Positions 32,957 to 42,140 of a stretch of 64,000 nucleotides of DNA are shown piece by piece. How positions within the stretch are numbered: position 1 is the first letter of the stretch; each line of letters opens with the position of its first letter. The stretch is taken from positions 124,001 through 188,000 of the forward strand of contig CCRI01000007.1 of the NCBI GenBank assembly GCA_000985875.1, written 5' to 3'. This DNA is from Neorhizobium galegae bv. officinalis. GTDB taxonomy: Bacteria; Pseudomonadota; Alphaproteobacteria; Rhizobiales; Rhizobiaceae. The position numbers were made by a program, and so were the translations under genes. The notes beneath the pieces are model-generated. The model searched no databases, was not told where the DNA came from, and saw only the letters and a program-made list of their open reading frames with translations.

Positions 32957-35725
32957 TCACCTGGCCTGTTTCTTGAGAAAGACGGTGCTTGCCGCAATCA
33001 GCAGCGGAGCGGCGATGACGAGCGGCAGGAAGGCGTCGAAGAGATTTTCGAAGTCGAGCCCCTTCGAGAAGGTTCCGCGGGCAATGATGTTGAAATAGGT
33101 GGTGGGATAGATCCGGCCGATGAGCGCCCCGATGCCTTGCAGCGAGGAGACCGGATCGATCATCCCGGCGAACTGCACGGCCGGGATGATCGTCAGCAGC
33201 GTCGTCCCGAAGATCGCGGCGATCTGGCTCGACATGAATGTCGAGACCAGCAGGCCGAAGGCGGTCGCGAAAGCGACATAGAGAAGCGCCGCCGTCGCGA
33301 AGGCGGCCAAGCTGCCGGTGAACGGCACCTGGAACACCAGGACCGCGAACAGCCACAGGAGCACGGCGTTGATCATGCCGAGCGCCAGGTAGGGAAGCTG
33401 CTTGCCGATGAGGAATTCGAGCCTCGTCACCGGCGTTACGTAGAAGTTGACGATCGAGCCGAGCTCCTTTTCCCGCACCACCGACAGCGCCGCGAGCATG
33501 GCCGGGATCAGCAGGAGCAGCAGCGGAATGACCGCCGGCACCATGGCCACCAGGCTTTCGATGCCGGGATTGTACCGGAAGCGGGTCTCGATCGAGAACT
33601 GCCCGCTTGCGGCATCGCCGTAGATCTCGCGCGCCTTCTGCTCCAGCCAGTGGGCATGCATGCCCTGCACATAGCCGCGCGTCGTTTCCGCCCGCTGCGG
33701 CATCGCGCCGTCGATCCAGGCGCCGATCTCGACATCATGGCCCCGCGCGACATGTTCGGCAAAACCGGCCGGAATCTCGATCGCCAGTTTCAGCGAGCCG
33801 TCGCGCATGCGCCTGTCGAGGTCGGCATAATCTGCAAGAGGGGGCTGCTCTATGAAATAGCGGGAGCCGGCGATATCGGCGATATAGTCGCGGCTGGCGA
33901 CCGTGTCGTCGCGGTCGAGAACCGCAAAGCTGAGGTCCTTGACGTCCATGTTGATACCGTAGCCGATCACGAACATCAGGATGACGCTGCCGATCAGCGC
34001 CAGGGTCGCACGGATGGGGTCGCGGCGGATTTCCAGCGTTTCACGAAGGCTGTAGCTCCAGATGCGGCGCAGGTCGAAAGCGCGTTGCCGATGCGGGCCG
34101 GCGAACTTGCGCTCGCCTTCGGTCGTCGATGATGCCGGCGCGGATGAAGCAGCCGTTTCGCCGATCGCATCTTCGAGATAGGCGATAAACGCCTCTTCCA
34201 GTGTCGTGGCGTTGCGGGTTTCGCGGATCACGTCAGGGGTATCGCTGACCAGCACCTTGCCGGCATGCATCAGCGAGATGCGGTCGCAGCGTTCCGCCTC
34301 GTTCATGAAATGGGTGGAGATGAATATCGTGACGCGATCTTTGCGGGAGAGCTCGATCAGCGCCGCCCAGAGCTGGTCGCGGGCGATGGGGTCGACACCG
34401 GATGTCGGTTCGTCGAGGATCAGCACTTCCGGCGAATGGATCAGCGCCACCGCAAGAGACAGCCGCTGCCGGACGCCGAGAGGCAGGGCATCAGGCAGAG
34501 TGTCCATAACGTCGGTAAGCTCGAAGCGCCGGCCCATTTCCTCGATCCGGGCTGGGATGGCGTCAGCCGGCAGCTGGAACAGCCGCGCATGCAGGTCGAG
34601 GTTCTGCCGGACCGTCAATTCGCTATAGAGCGAGAAGGCCTGGCTCATGTAGCCAACGCGCCGCCGGACATCCATGTCCTTCGGATCGACCGTCTTGCCA
34701 AAAAGCTTCGCCGTACCTTCGCTTGCCGGCAGCAGGCCGGTCAGCATCTTCATCGTGGTGGATTTGCCGCAGCCGTTCGAGCCGAGGAAGCCGAAAATCT
34801 CGCCGCGGCGGATGCGGAAGCTGACATTATCCACCGCGGTGAAATCCCCAAAGCGCATGGTGAGGCCCTCGGCCTCGATCGCAAATTCCGCCTCGCTGAA
34901 ATCCGCAGGCGGGTGGACCGGAATGGCCTCGTGCATCGCCCGTTTCTCTTCCGGCATCAGCGCGATGAAGGCATCATCCAGCGTTGTGCTGCCGGTCCGG
35001 GCGAGGAACTGCCACGGCGAGCCGGTCGCAAGCAGTTTTCCCGCATCCATGGCGGCGAGCCATTCGAAGCGCGCCGCTTCCTCCATATAGGCGGTCGCGA
35101 CGATCACGCTCATTTCTGGCCGCTCCTTCCGGATATCCTCGACGAGGTTCCAGAACTGCCGGCGCGACAGCGGATCGACGCCGGTGGTCGGTTCGTCGAG
35201 GATAAGAAGGTCCGGATCATGGATGAGGGCGCAGCAGAGGCCGAGCTTCTGCTTCATGCCGCCCGAAAGCTTGCCGGCGGGACGATCCTCGAAACCCGAG
35301 AGGCCGGTGCGCTTCAGAAGGTTGGCGATGCGGTATTCGCGTTCCTCGCGGCCCTGGCCGAACAGGCGAGCGAAGAAATCGGCATTCTCGAACACCGACA
35401 GTGTCGGATAGAGGTTCTTGCCGAGCCCCTGCGGCATATAGGCGACGGCCGGGCAGGTGCGGACCCGGTGACGGGCGCTGCGCATGTCGCCGCCGAGCAC
35501 CTCGACCTCGCCCGTCTGGATCTGCCGCGCGCCTGAGATCAGCGACAGAAGCGAGGATTTGCCCACGCCGTCCGGACCGATCAGGCCGATCATCCTGCCT
35601 GCCGGCAGGTCGAGAGTTATGCCGTCGATCGCCCGTGTCCTGCCGTAGGAATGGCTGACATCCTTCAACCGCACCACGTAGGCCGGCTCCGGCTGGATGC
35701 CTATCGTCTGCTGTTCCGGGCTCAT
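32957..35725 (-). CDS. rbbA: RbbA-type fusion: two ABC ATPases plus ABC-2 permease
   Basis: 922 residues from the ATG at 35725, which overlaps the adaptor stop as ATGA. ATPase domain 1 has [18 protein letters not shown] and [12 protein letters not shown]. Domain 2, from about residue 285, has GSNGCGKST and [11 protein letters not shown], but its signature region reads LPLGVRQRL, a shift from LSGG seen in this family. From about residue 560 a membrane half follows with a large periplasmic loop and [23 protein letters not shown]. Escherichia coli RbbA was described as ribosome-associated, while the neighbours here argue for an exporter of unknown substrate. Confidence 0.9.
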   Translation of the reverse strand: MSPEQQTIGIQPEPAYVVRLKDVSHSYGRTRAIDGITLDLPAGRMIGLIGPDGVGKSSLLSLISGARQIQTGEVEVLGGDMRSARHRVRTCPAVAYMPQGLGKNLYPTLSVFENADFFARLFGQGREEREYRIANLLKRTGLSGFEDRPAGKLSGGMKQKLGLCCALIHDPDLLILDEPTTGVDPLSRRQFWNLVEDIRKERPEMSVIVATAYMEEAARFEWLAAMDAGKLLATGSPWQFLARTGSTTLDDAFIALMPEEKRAMHEAIPVHPPADFSEAEFAIEAEGLTMRFGDFTAVDNVSFRIRRGEIFGFLGSNGCGKSTTMKMLTGLLPASEGTAKLFGKTVDPKDMDVRRRVGYMSQAFSLYSELTVRQNLDLHARLFQLPADAIPARIEEMGRRFELTDVMDTLPDALPLGVRQRLSLAVALIHSPEVLILDEPTSGVDPIARDQLWAALIELSRKDRVTIFISTHFMNEAERCDRISLMHAGKVLVSDTPDVIRETRNATTLEEAFIAYLEDAIGETAASSAPASSTTEGERKFAGPHRQRAFDLRRIWSYSLRETLEIRRDPIRATLALIGSVILMFVIGYGINMDVKDLSFAVLDRDDTVASRDYIADIAGSRYFIEQPPLADYADLDRRMRDGSLKLAIEIPAGFAEHVARGHDVEIGAWIDGAMPQRAETTRGYVQGMHAHWLEQKAREIYGDAASGQFSIETRFRYNPGIESLVAMVPAVIPLLLLLIPAMLAALSVVREKELGSIVNFYVTPVTRLEFLIGKQLPYLALGMINAVLLWLFAVLVFQVPFTGSLAAFATAALLYVAFATAFGLLVSTFMSSQIAAIFGTTLLTIIPAVQFAGMIDPVSSLQGIGALIGRIYPTTYFNIIARGTFSKGLDFENLFDAFLPLVIAAPLLIAASTVFLKKQAR

Positions 35726-36831
35726 GGGGTAATCGGCTGCGACAGGGACGCAGGCCATTCGGCGGCCGGATCGAGCTTCACATAGGTCCGACCCGGCAAA
35801 CCAGTCTTGACCTGCGCGATATATTTCTGAAGCAGTTCCGGAGAGACCCGCGCCCGCAGACGGAACATCAGCTTCTGGCGTTCCTCCTCGGTCTCTACGG
35901 TTTTGGGCGTGAATTGCGCCACATCGGACACGAACGATATCCGGGCGGGAATGACATATTGAGGGGCGGCATCGAGAACGATCCGTGCCTCGCCGCCGAT
36001 CGGGGTGCGCCCGGCCTCCTCGGTCGGTAGGAAGAAGGTCATGTAAACGTCGCCGACATCGAGGATGTTGAGCACGCGGCCCCCGGCGGCGACCACTTCG
36101 CCGGGCTGCGCCACGAGATATTGTACCCGTCCGTCACGCGGCGCCTTGAGCTCGGAGTCACGCAAATCCGCGTCGATCCGCGCGACGGTCGCCTGCATTG
36201 CCTCGACCGAGGCCTCGGCGTCGATCACCTGCGCGGTTGCAGCACCGATCGCCGCCTCGGTCGCGGCCAAATTTGCTTGCGCGGCGCTGAAGGTCGCAGC
36301 TGCGCCGTCGACCCGGGCTCGATCGTCGTCGAGCGCCTGGTCCGAGACGGTTCCACTTTTTGAAAGCTGCAGGCTGCGGGCGAGCCGCCTCTGTGCGGAC
36401 TGGAGCAAAACTGCATTTTGGGAGACTGTGGCGGCCGCCGCATCTTTTTCGGCTTTGCGCTGGGCGACGACGCTTCTTGCAGTATCGATCCCGATCTTGG
36501 CGCGGGAAAGCTGTGCCTCGGCTTCTCGTTTCTGAGCGTTCAGCTGTTCGATGTCCATGCGGGCAACGATCTGGCCCGCCCTGACGAAGTCGCCTTCCCT
36601 GACCGTTACATCAGACAGCCGCCCTGCCGTCCGCGCCGCAATATCAATCTCGACGGCCTCGATGCGGCCGTTTCCACTGGCGATGCCCAGCATTGCCGCT
36701 GCCGAAAGTCGCATGTCGTAATAGCGCCACGCGAAATACGCAAAACCCGCAGCAGCGATGATGGCGAGGCCTAAAGTCAATTTACGGCTCAACACAAGCT
36801 CCATTCCTTTCAGGTGGGAATAGGTGTTCAT
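35722..36831 (-). CDS. HlyD-family membrane-fusion protein (YhiI-like)
   Basis: 369 residues. One N-terminal helix ([21 protein letters not shown]) is followed by the lipoyl half [23 protein letters not shown], a coiled-coil hairpin of about 110 residues rich in Ala, Gln and Arg, then [24 protein letters not shown] and a beta-barrel domain ending in [11 protein letters not shown]. It is the adaptor for the RbbA/YhhJ exporter downstream, and the gene order and overlaps show one operon. A start nine codons later (36804) is possible. Confidence 0.93.
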   Translation of the reverse strand: MNTYSHLKGMELVLSRKLTLGLAIIAAAGFAYFAWRYYDMRLSAAAMLGIASGNGRIEAVEIDIAARTAGRLSDVTVREGDFVRAGQIVARMDIEQLNAQKREAEAQLSRAKIGIDTARSVVAQRKAEKDAAAATVSQNAVLLQSAQRRLARSLQLSKSGTVSDQALDDDRARVDGAAATFSAAQANLAATEAAIGAATAQVIDAEASVEAMQATVARIDADLRDSELKAPRDGRVQYLVAQPGEVVAAGGRVLNILDVGDVYMTFFLPTEEAGRTPIGGEARIVLDAAPQYVIPARISFVSDVAQFTPKTVETEEERQKLMFRLRARVSPELLQKYIAQVKTGLPGRTYVKLDPAAEWPASLSQPITP

Positions 36832-37012
36832 CGGCCATTCCCGGCGGAGCCACCTTGACCGCGATCAATCACATACGCCGGTGGTGATCCGGCATCTCGT
36901 TGCAACATTGTAGAGCGATTGCCATGACATCGATCGACAAGGATCATCACGACCTCCCCGCAGCCGTCCAAGCTCCCTTCAGCCACCCCTTCTCAACCGG
37001 ATGGAGCCTAAC

Positions 37013-37255
37013 ATGTCCTTGAAGATACTACTGGCAACCGTCGGAGCCAATGACGCTAACGCTGATATCGCCAAGGCGATGGAACTGGCCACGGAGCTTG
37101 ACGCGGCGAGCAACCGACGCGCGCGCGAAGGAGAGGCGAGGTTCTCGCCCAGTACGCACTGGAGATTGGCTGCGACCTGATCGTCATTGTCGTCATCGGC
37201 GCCTGGTGGGCATTCGCGGCTACGCGAATGGATATCTGGATGTGTGACGGGAACA
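37013..37255 (+). pseudogene. Remnant of a universal stress protein gene
   Basis: From the ATG at 37013 the frame reads MSLKILLATVGANDAN and AKAMELATELDA, typical of a UspA N-terminus, then meets a stop near 37178. In another frame, 37141-37200 encodes VLAQYALEIGCDLIVI, the family's late DLIVIG strand. Back in the first frame, 37202-37255 encodes GGHSRLREWISGCVT, like the family's GHSRLRRWLLGSV end. The middle of the domain is missing. At least two frameshifts and a deletion are needed, so it is non-functional. The flanks 36832-37012 and 37256-37407 show no other gene. Confidence 0.55.
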
Positions 37256-37407
37256 GTGCCGGAAGCCCGGATTTCTTCGCTCGAAAATTGGCCCGACCGG
37301 AGGCAAGAAACCTCGCCTCCAGCCGTGGACAAAGGATTTGCCAATGTGAAACAGCCGCAATCCTTATCACGCTTCGAGGACGCCTGTCGCCCGACGCGGA
37401 ATGATGG

Positions 37408-38445
37408 TCAGGATGCCGACGAGAAATCCAGCACCATGCGCCCGTCGATCCTGCCCTCCTTCAGGCGTGCGAAGATGTCGTTGATGTCTTCGAGCGGCGC
37501 CTTGTGGATCTCTGCCTTGACCTTGCCTTCCGTGGCGAAGGCGATCGCCTCGTCGAGATCGCGCCGTGTCCCGACGATCGAGCCGCGAACGGTGATGCGT
37601 TTGAGCACGACGTCGAAGATCGGCGTCGGGAACTCGCCGGGCGGCAGGCCGACGAGGCTGACCGTGCCCTTGCGGCGGACCATCCGGATCGCCTGGGAGA
37701 AGGCCGGCGGGGAAACGGCGGTGACCAGCACGCCATGCGCCCCGCCGCCGGTTGCCTTCAGCGTATCCTCGACGGCGGTCAGCGAGCGGGCATCGACGGC
37801 GAGATCGGCGCCGAGGCTGCGGGCAAGCTCCAGCTTTTGCGGACTGACATCGAGTGCCACGACATGGAAACCCATCGCCTTGGCATACTGAATTGCGACG
37901 TGGCCGAGCCCGCCGATGCCTGAGATCGCCACCCATTCCCCGGGTTTCGCTTCGGTTTCCTTGAGGCCCTTGTAGGTGGTCACGCCAGCGCACAGGATCG
38001 GCGAGATTGCCGCGAAGTCGACATTCTGCGGCAGCCTTGCGGCAAAGGCGGCGGATGCGATGACATATTCGGCAAAGCCGCCATTGCAGCTGTAGCCGGT
38101 ATTGTGCTGGTGCTCGCAAAGCGTCTCCCAGCCGGTCTCGCAATATTCGCAAGCAAGGCAGGCATCATGCAGCCAGGCGACCCCCACCGCATCACCTTCC
38201 TTCAGTCCTGTCACGCCCGCGCCGAGCTCGACGACAATGCCGGCCGCCTCGTGTCCGGGAATGAACGGCGGGCTTGGCTTGACGGGCCAGTCGCCATCGG
38301 CGGCGTGAAGGTCGGTGTGGCAGACGCCGCAGGCCATGACCTTGACGAGGATTTCGCCCGGACCCGGTACGGGCACCGGGACGCATTCGATCGCTAGTGG
38401 CTTGCCGAATTGATGCACAACAGCGGCTTTCATCGTTCGCGTCAT
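37408..38445 (-). CDS. adhP: Zinc-dependent alcohol dehydrogenase, AdhP type
   Basis: 345 residues from an ATG behind AAGGAG. The catalytic zinc ligands are in [14 protein letters not shown] and [11 protein letters not shown]. The structural zinc site is the four-Cys lobe [15 protein letters not shown]. The NAD site is [17 protein letters not shown], with an aspartate in VVALDVS at the end of the second strand indicating preference for NAD over NADP. Length and motifs fit ethanol-preferring AdhP (ethanol to acetaldehyde and the reverse). It stands alone, with no obvious operon partner. The 205 bases upstream hold its promoter and no gene. Confidence 0.94.
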   Translation of the reverse strand: MTRTMKAAVVHQFGKPLAIECVPVPVPGPGEILVKVMACGVCHTDLHAADGDWPVKPSPPFIPGHEAAGIVVELGAGVTGLKEGDAVGVAWLHDACLACEYCETGWETLCEHQHNTGYSCNGGFAEYVIASAAFAARLPQNVDFAAISPILCAGVTTYKGLKETEAKPGEWVAISGIGGLGHVAIQYAKAMGFHVVALDVSPQKLELARSLGADLAVDARSLTAVEDTLKATGGGAHGVLVTAVSPPAFSQAIRMVRRKGTVSLVGLPPGEFPTPIFDVVLKRITVRGSIVGTRRDLDEAIAFATEGKVKAEIHKAPLEDINDIFARLKEGRIDGRMVLDFSSAS

Positions 38446-38650
38446 GTTCGTCTCCTTGTTGTGGAAGGCATGAATGCCGCAATGATGATCTCGAACAAGG
38501 GCGGCTTCATTGACCCAGCGCAATCACGGGGCCGACGGTTGGGCCTTGCGCCGCTGGCGTGGGTCACTGCAGTCGCACGATTGGCCCGTTATAGGGCGGC
38601 GGCGCCTTGTTGCCGTCGTTGGTCCACAGGCAAGGTGATCCCTCCCTCAG

Positions 38651-38968
38651 TCAAAGCAGATCAGGGGTGCGAAGTAGACCGCCGTCGGGTTTCTGGTCCG
38701 GTTCGAGGCGCCAGGAGCGCATGCAGCGGGCAATTCGGTCCTTCTCATCCATCAGGCAGAGTTCGTAGCCGTCTTCGTCCAGGAAGAACGCCAGGCAGAT
38801 CTGTTGCCCACCATCCCGGGTAAGGCAGAACTCGTCGAGCGGTTCATCATCGAGGTCTTCTGCGGCCGCCGGGGACGAGAAGGTCCCGGCTGCGAGACAC
38901 AGGAACAGGGCGGCGAGACACAGAACTCTGCGCCTCGCGGCACGTGAGCATAGCAGGGCCTCTCCCAT
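38651..38968 (-). CDS. Small secreted Cys-containing protein
   Basis: 105 residues from the ATG at 38968, preceded by GAGGTGAAGGGG; a GTG at 38977 overlapping the previous stop is an alternative. A signal peptide (VLCLAALFLCLAAGTFSSPAAA) leads to a short acidic mature protein with four cysteines in DEFCLTRDG, QQICLAFFL, YELCLMDE and IARCMRSW. Equal numbers of evenly placed cysteines suggest two disulfides in the periplasm or outside. I do not recognise the family. It is the last gene of the secreted-protein operon. Confidence 0.72.
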   Translation of the reverse strand: MGEALLCSRAARRRVLCLAALFLCLAAGTFSSPAAAEDLDDEPLDEFCLTRDGGQQICLAFFLDEDGYELCLMDEKDRIARCMRSWRLEPDQKPDGGLLRTPDLL

Positions 38969-38973
38969 CCCCT

Positions 38974-39636
38974 TCACCTCTCAAAGAAGCGGGTATGGCT
39001 GTTGCCGCGCGGGCCGGTGCGGGTGACGGCGCAGGACTGTTCCGCCCGGCTGCAATTGCGCACCCTCGACGCCGTGTTGCCGCGGGGACCGACCACTTCG
39101 CGGGTCGCCGTGCATTCGCCATTGGAGCAACTGCGGTTATGGGTGGCCGTGCCGCCGTGGATGCCGGTCGTCGAGCGGGTAGCGGTGCAGGCGCCGTTTG
39201 CACATTCCACCGTCCGGTCGAAGGAATTGACGCGCGGCGCGACAACCGGCGGATAGTAGCGCCAGGTCGGGTACCATGGGTAGCGCACGTAGTAGCGATC
39301 CCAATAGGCGCGATTGTAGCCGACGACCACGATGCCGACACGAGGAGCAAGCGCCGGTGTCAGCACCACGGGCGCGCCGCGATAGACGACCTGGATATAG
39401 TTTGCCGAAACCCAGCCGCGCGTGGTGCCGAGCCCGATGTCGCACCAGCTGTAGCCATCAAGGCAGCCATAGGTGATGATGCGGGCGCCGGCAGGGACGA
39501 CGGTGACGACCGGATAGGCGGTGGAGGGGCCGGCCCTCAGATTGACATTGCCCGTGGCGATCGCCGCTGTGGCGGCGGCTGCGACCGAGGTCATGCCGGC
39601 AAGCATCGCGAGTGTGAGAAGCAGTTTCCTGAACAT
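38974..39636 (-). CDS. Secreted SH3b-domain protein with Cys-rich repeat tail
   Basis: 220 residues with a signal peptide (LLLTLAMLAGMTSVAAAA). Residues about 25-85 form a bacterial SH3 domain (ATGNVNLRAGPSTAYPVV, GYSWCDIGLGTTRGWVSANYI), a cell-wall or peptide-binding fold. A Tyr/Trp/Pro-rich linker (DRYYVRYPWYPTWRYYPP) follows. The last 80 residues are three repeats of the type C-x-NG-x-C-x3-R-x3-G-x2-G-x4-R, seen in CANGACTATR, CSNGECTATREVVGPRGN and AVTRTGPRGNSHTR. The same repeat occurs in the separate protein at 40915-41220. Likely a periplasmic or surface structural protein. Confidence 0.85.
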   Translation of the reverse strand: MFRKLLLTLAMLAGMTSVAAAATAAIATGNVNLRAGPSTAYPVVTVVPAGARIITYGCLDGYSWCDIGLGTTRGWVSANYIQVVYRGAPVVLTPALAPRVGIVVVGYNRAYWDRYYVRYPWYPTWRYYPPVVAPRVNSFDRTVECANGACTATRSTTGIHGGTATHNRSCSNGECTATREVVGPRGNTASRVRNCSRAEQSCAVTRTGPRGNSHTRFFER

Positions 39637-39662
39637 CGGATTTTCCTTTCGAAGGTGAGAGC

Positions 39663-39926
39663 TCAGTGCTGCATCACGTCGCTCAACGCCGTGCGGCAGG
39701 GTGAGGAGAGCTTCTGGGCATTGTCCCTGAGGCAGGCGGCGATGCGGCCTTCACCGCGCTCGACGCCGTCGCAATAGGTTTTCAGGTCGTCGCGGCAGGC
39801 GCGGGCGACCTTGATCGCCTGCTGCCGCATTTCGGGCGATGCCTGCATCTGGGCCGAGGCCGTGCCTGCAAGCGCTGCGATGAGGAGGGCAAACAGGATT
39901 GGGGCAATGAGAAGCTTGCGGATCAT
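39663..39926 (-). CDS. Small secreted Cys-rich repeat protein (GLG1-like)
   Basis: 87 residues. The signal peptide is IAPILFALLIAALAGTASA. The mature part has four cysteines in ACRDDLKTYC and IAACLRDNAQKLSSPC, matching the cysteine-rich repeat known from eukaryotic GLG1 and many small alphaproteobacterial proteins (C-x2-D-x3-YC, then G-x-GRI-x2-CL and LS-x2-C). The start overlaps the stop of the hydroxylase gene as ATGA. No function is established for the bacterial proteins. Confidence 0.8.
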   Translation of the reverse strand: MIRKLLIAPILFALLIAALAGTASAQMQASPEMRQQAIKVARACRDDLKTYCDGVERGEGRIAACLRDNAQKLSSPCRTALSDVMQH

Positions 39927-40840
39927 GGGGATTGTCCTTCGGTTCTGGTGGTGGAGTTGTCATTGGTCGTAAGACTGTCATTCGCAGGTCTGTTGACCGG
40001 CCGCGCGTCCGGGCCGACCGGCCCGAACAGGACCCGGAGCTTGGCGGCTGGGCCGGCTGCGCGCCGGAAGTCCCGCCAGAGAATGGCCCATTCGCCAAGC
40101 GCGATCCGCCCCGGATTGAGTGAGTTCGAGCGGCCACGCAGGCCGTAGCGCAAAAGCTCAGCCTTCGGTGCCTCGGCAAAAGTGCCGAACAGCCGGTCAA
40201 AGACGATCAGGATGCCGCCGAAATTCTTGTCGAGGCAGCCGGCATTGGAAGCGTGGTGCACCCGATGATGCGCCGGCGTGTTCAGCACCCATTCGAGCGG
40301 GCCGAGACGCGGCGCAAGCTCGGTATGGATGAAGAACTGATAGGCGAGGTTGAGGCCAAGCATCGCGACGATGCCGAACGGATGGAAGCCAAGCCAGGCG
40401 AGCGGCAGGAAAAACAGGAAGTTGCCGGAAATATTGCCGGTCCAGCCGAGCCGGATCGCCGCCGTCAGGTTGAGCCTGGTCGGCGAGTGATGCACCGCAT
40501 GTGTGGCCCAGAGCCATCGGATGTGATGCGAGGCCCGGTGATGCCAATAATAGACGAAGTCCACCGCCACGAAGAGCGCCAGCAGCCCCACCGCATTTGT
40601 GATGTCGATGTCCAGCAGGCGGTGCCGATAGGCGAGCACAAAAGGCATGGCGACGAGAGCTGCTTCGAGCGGGCGCACCAGGCTGTGTATCGCCGCGACG
40701 CCAAAAGAGGCCGCCGATTCCTTCAAATCATGCGTGTCGTGGTGCGCCAGCCTGCCGATCAGATATTCGAGCAGCATGAAGGAGGCCGCAATGATGAGGA
40801 TGCCGAGACGCAGCGACGGATCGACGGAACTCTGGAACAT
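39923..40840 (-). CDS. Sterol desaturase/fatty acid hydroxylase family membrane protein
   Basis: 305 residues from the ATG at 40840, behind GAGG. About five membrane helices are visible (ILIIAASFMLLEYLIG, AVGLLALFVAVDFVYYW and others). The di-iron histidine boxes are WHHRASHH, HAVHHSP and HHRVHHAS, which define this hydroxylase superfamily. Substrates in bacteria include fatty acids, ornithine lipids and carotenoids; none can be named here. It leads into the Cys-rich gene by an ATGA overlap, an uncommon pairing. The C-terminal 60 residues are polar and probably disordered. Confidence 0.9.
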   Translation of the reverse strand: MFQSSVDPSLRLGILIIAASFMLLEYLIGRLAHHDTHDLKESAASFGVAAIHSLVRPLEAALVAMPFVLAYRHRLLDIDITNAVGLLALFVAVDFVYYWHHRASHHIRWLWATHAVHHSPTRLNLTAAIRLGWTGNISGNFLFFLPLAWLGFHPFGIVAMLGLNLAYQFFIHTELAPRLGPLEWVLNTPAHHRVHHASNAGCLDKNFGGILIVFDRLFGTFAEAPKAELLRYGLRGRSNSLNPGRIALGEWAILWRDFRRAAGPAAKLRVLFGPVGPDARPVNRPANDSLTTNDNSTTRTEGQSP

Positions 40841-40914
40841 GGGAGAACCTCGCAAGGAATGTTGCCCGGCGGCTCGTGCGGGGGGCGGGAAGCCGCCGGG
40901 CGCCGCGCATCAGG

Positions 40915-41220
40915 TCAGTAGCGATGAAAGTTGCCTGAGCGGGTAACCGTGTTGCCGCGCGGGCCTGTCGTGGTCCGGGACCCGGTGCAATAGCCGCCGT
41001 CGCAGGAGACCGAGCCGCTGCGCGACATGCCGTAGCCGTTCGGGCCGGTGCGATTGATGCTGCGAGAGCAAGAGCCGCCTGCGCAGCTGCCGCTCGCATG
41101 CACGGATGCCGTGCCGCGTGGGCCGCTGATCGAGCTATCACGGGTCCAGGCATTTGCCTGACTGACAGAGAGCAGAGCGAAAGTTCCGGCGAGCAGGCCG
41201 GCGGTCAGTGTCTTGGTCAT
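40915..41220 (-). CDS. Small secreted protein with Cys/GPRG repeats
   Basis: 101 residues with a signal peptide (LTAGLLAGTFALLSVSQANA). The mature part is Gly/Ser/Arg-rich, with repeated SGPRGTAS, NRTGPNGY and TTTGPRGNTVTR segments and two Cys pairs in CAGGSC and CDGGYC. The unit is the same as in the tail of the SH3b protein at 38974-39636, so the two are related by repeat sharing. It lies 74 bases upstream of the hydroxylase gene and heads the operon. Ribosome site GAGGATG. Function unknown. Confidence 0.82.
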   Translation of the reverse strand: MTKTLTAGLLAGTFALLSVSQANAWTRDSSISGPRGTASVHASGSCAGGSCSRSINRTGPNGYGMSRSGSVSCDGGYCTGSRTTTGPRGNTVTRSGNFHRY

Positions 41221-41331
41221 CGTTTCATCCTCGTTTCCATGTGGATCGTCGCATCGACGAAAGCAGGGACCGATCGTCGATATGGATGAGGATGGCGGCG
41301 CGATGTATGCCGGTTATGTCGCGCTGGTTTC

Positions 41332-41370
41332 GATTTGTAGGCCTTTGTCGCCGGATTGTAGCTTTTTGTA
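41332..41370. promoter_or_regulatory. Imperfect direct repeat upstream of response regulator
   Basis: GATTTGTAGGCCTTTGTC (41332) and GGATTGTAGCTTTTTGTA (41353) share 12 of 18 positions with a 21-base period, about two helical turns. OmpR-type regulators bind such tandem half-sites. It lies 54 bases before the start at 41424 in the 203-base divergent spacer 41221-41423. Confidence 0.4.
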
Positions 41371-41423
41371 TCAACGGCTCGCCGACGCTTGATTTCGGCA
41401 AATCGCTTGTTCATGGTCGCGCC

Positions 41424-42140
41424 ATGGACCAATCCATGCCGAGAATTCTGATCGTTGATGACGATGCCGACATAAGGCAGCTCGTCGGCGACCTGCTGTC
41501 GCGCGAGGGTTTTGCCATTGAAGCCGCCGAGGATGCGCGCGCCATGGACGAGGTGCTTCGGCGGTGCGAGCCGGACCTGATGATCCTGGACCTGATGATG
41601 CCCGGCGAGGACGGTCTTTCCGTCTGCCGGCGCATCCGGGCAACGCGACCGTTGCCGATCCTGATGCTGACCGCGAAGAGCGACGAGACCGACCGCGTTG
41701 TCGGCCTCGAACTCGGCGCGGACGACTATCTCGTCAAACCGTTCGGCCCGCGCGAACTTCTGGCGCGCGTCCGGGCCCTGTTGCGTCGCGCTACGCCGCA
41801 GGTGTTCCAGCCGGCTAGCCGGCGTTACGCCTTCGACCGCTTCGTTGCCGATCTCGACGCACGTCAGCTGCAGGCCGGGTCGGAAGGTACCGTTTCCCTG
41901 ACGAGCGGGGAGTTCGAACTTCTCTCCTGTTTCGTGCTGAGGCCGCGCCGGGTTCTCTCGCGTGACCAGATTCTTGACTGGACCCATGGCCGCACTGCCG
42001 ATCCCTTCGATCGCACGGTCGATATTCTCGTCTCGCGGCTTCGCAGGAAACTGGAAGCGGCAAGCCCCGGCAGCAACCTGATCAGCACGGTGCGCAATGG
42101 CGGTTACCTGCTGACGGTGCCGGTGCGGCAGGTGACATGA
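41424..42140 (+). CDS. OmpR-family response regulator
   Basis: 238 residues from the ATG at 41424; the ATG at 41436 is an alternative, and neither has a strong ribosome site. The receiver domain has the acidic pocket ILIVDDDAD, phosphoacceptor aspartate in MILDLMMP, threonine in LMLTAKSD and lysine in DYLVKPF. The effector is a winged helix with LTSGEFELLSCFVLRPRRVLSRDQIL and DRTVDILVSRLRRKLE. The stop overlaps the kinase start as ATGA, so the two form a two-component system. The target is not evident; the secreted-protein operon is divergent from it and could be controlled by it. Confidence 0.95.
   Translation: MDQSMPRILIVDDDADIRQLVGDLLSREGFAIEAAEDARAMDEVLRRCEPDLMILDLMMPGEDGLSVCRRIRATRPLPILMLTAKSDETDRVVGLELGADDYLVKPFGPRELLARVRALLRRATPQVFQPASRRYAFDRFVADLDARQLQAGSEGTVSLTSGEFELLSCFVLRPRRVLSRDQILDWTHGRTADPFDRTVDILVSRLRRKLEAASPGSNLISTVRNGGYLLTVPVRQVT

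Noticed and set aside
31704..33356. 550-codon minus-strand frame overlapping the export permease
   Set aside because: It runs out of frame through both the ABC-2 permease and the RbbA gene and has Arg/Ala-rich composition with no family motif.
32930..34132. 400-codon plus-strand frame rich in Arg, Glu and Gln
   Set aside because: Opposite the permease half of the RbbA-type gene; low-complexity charged translation is a frame artefact.
36832..37012. Possible small gene or RNA between the exporter operon and the stress-protein remnant
   Set aside because: No frame with a ribosome site and no strong hairpin with a T-run was seen; left unannotated.
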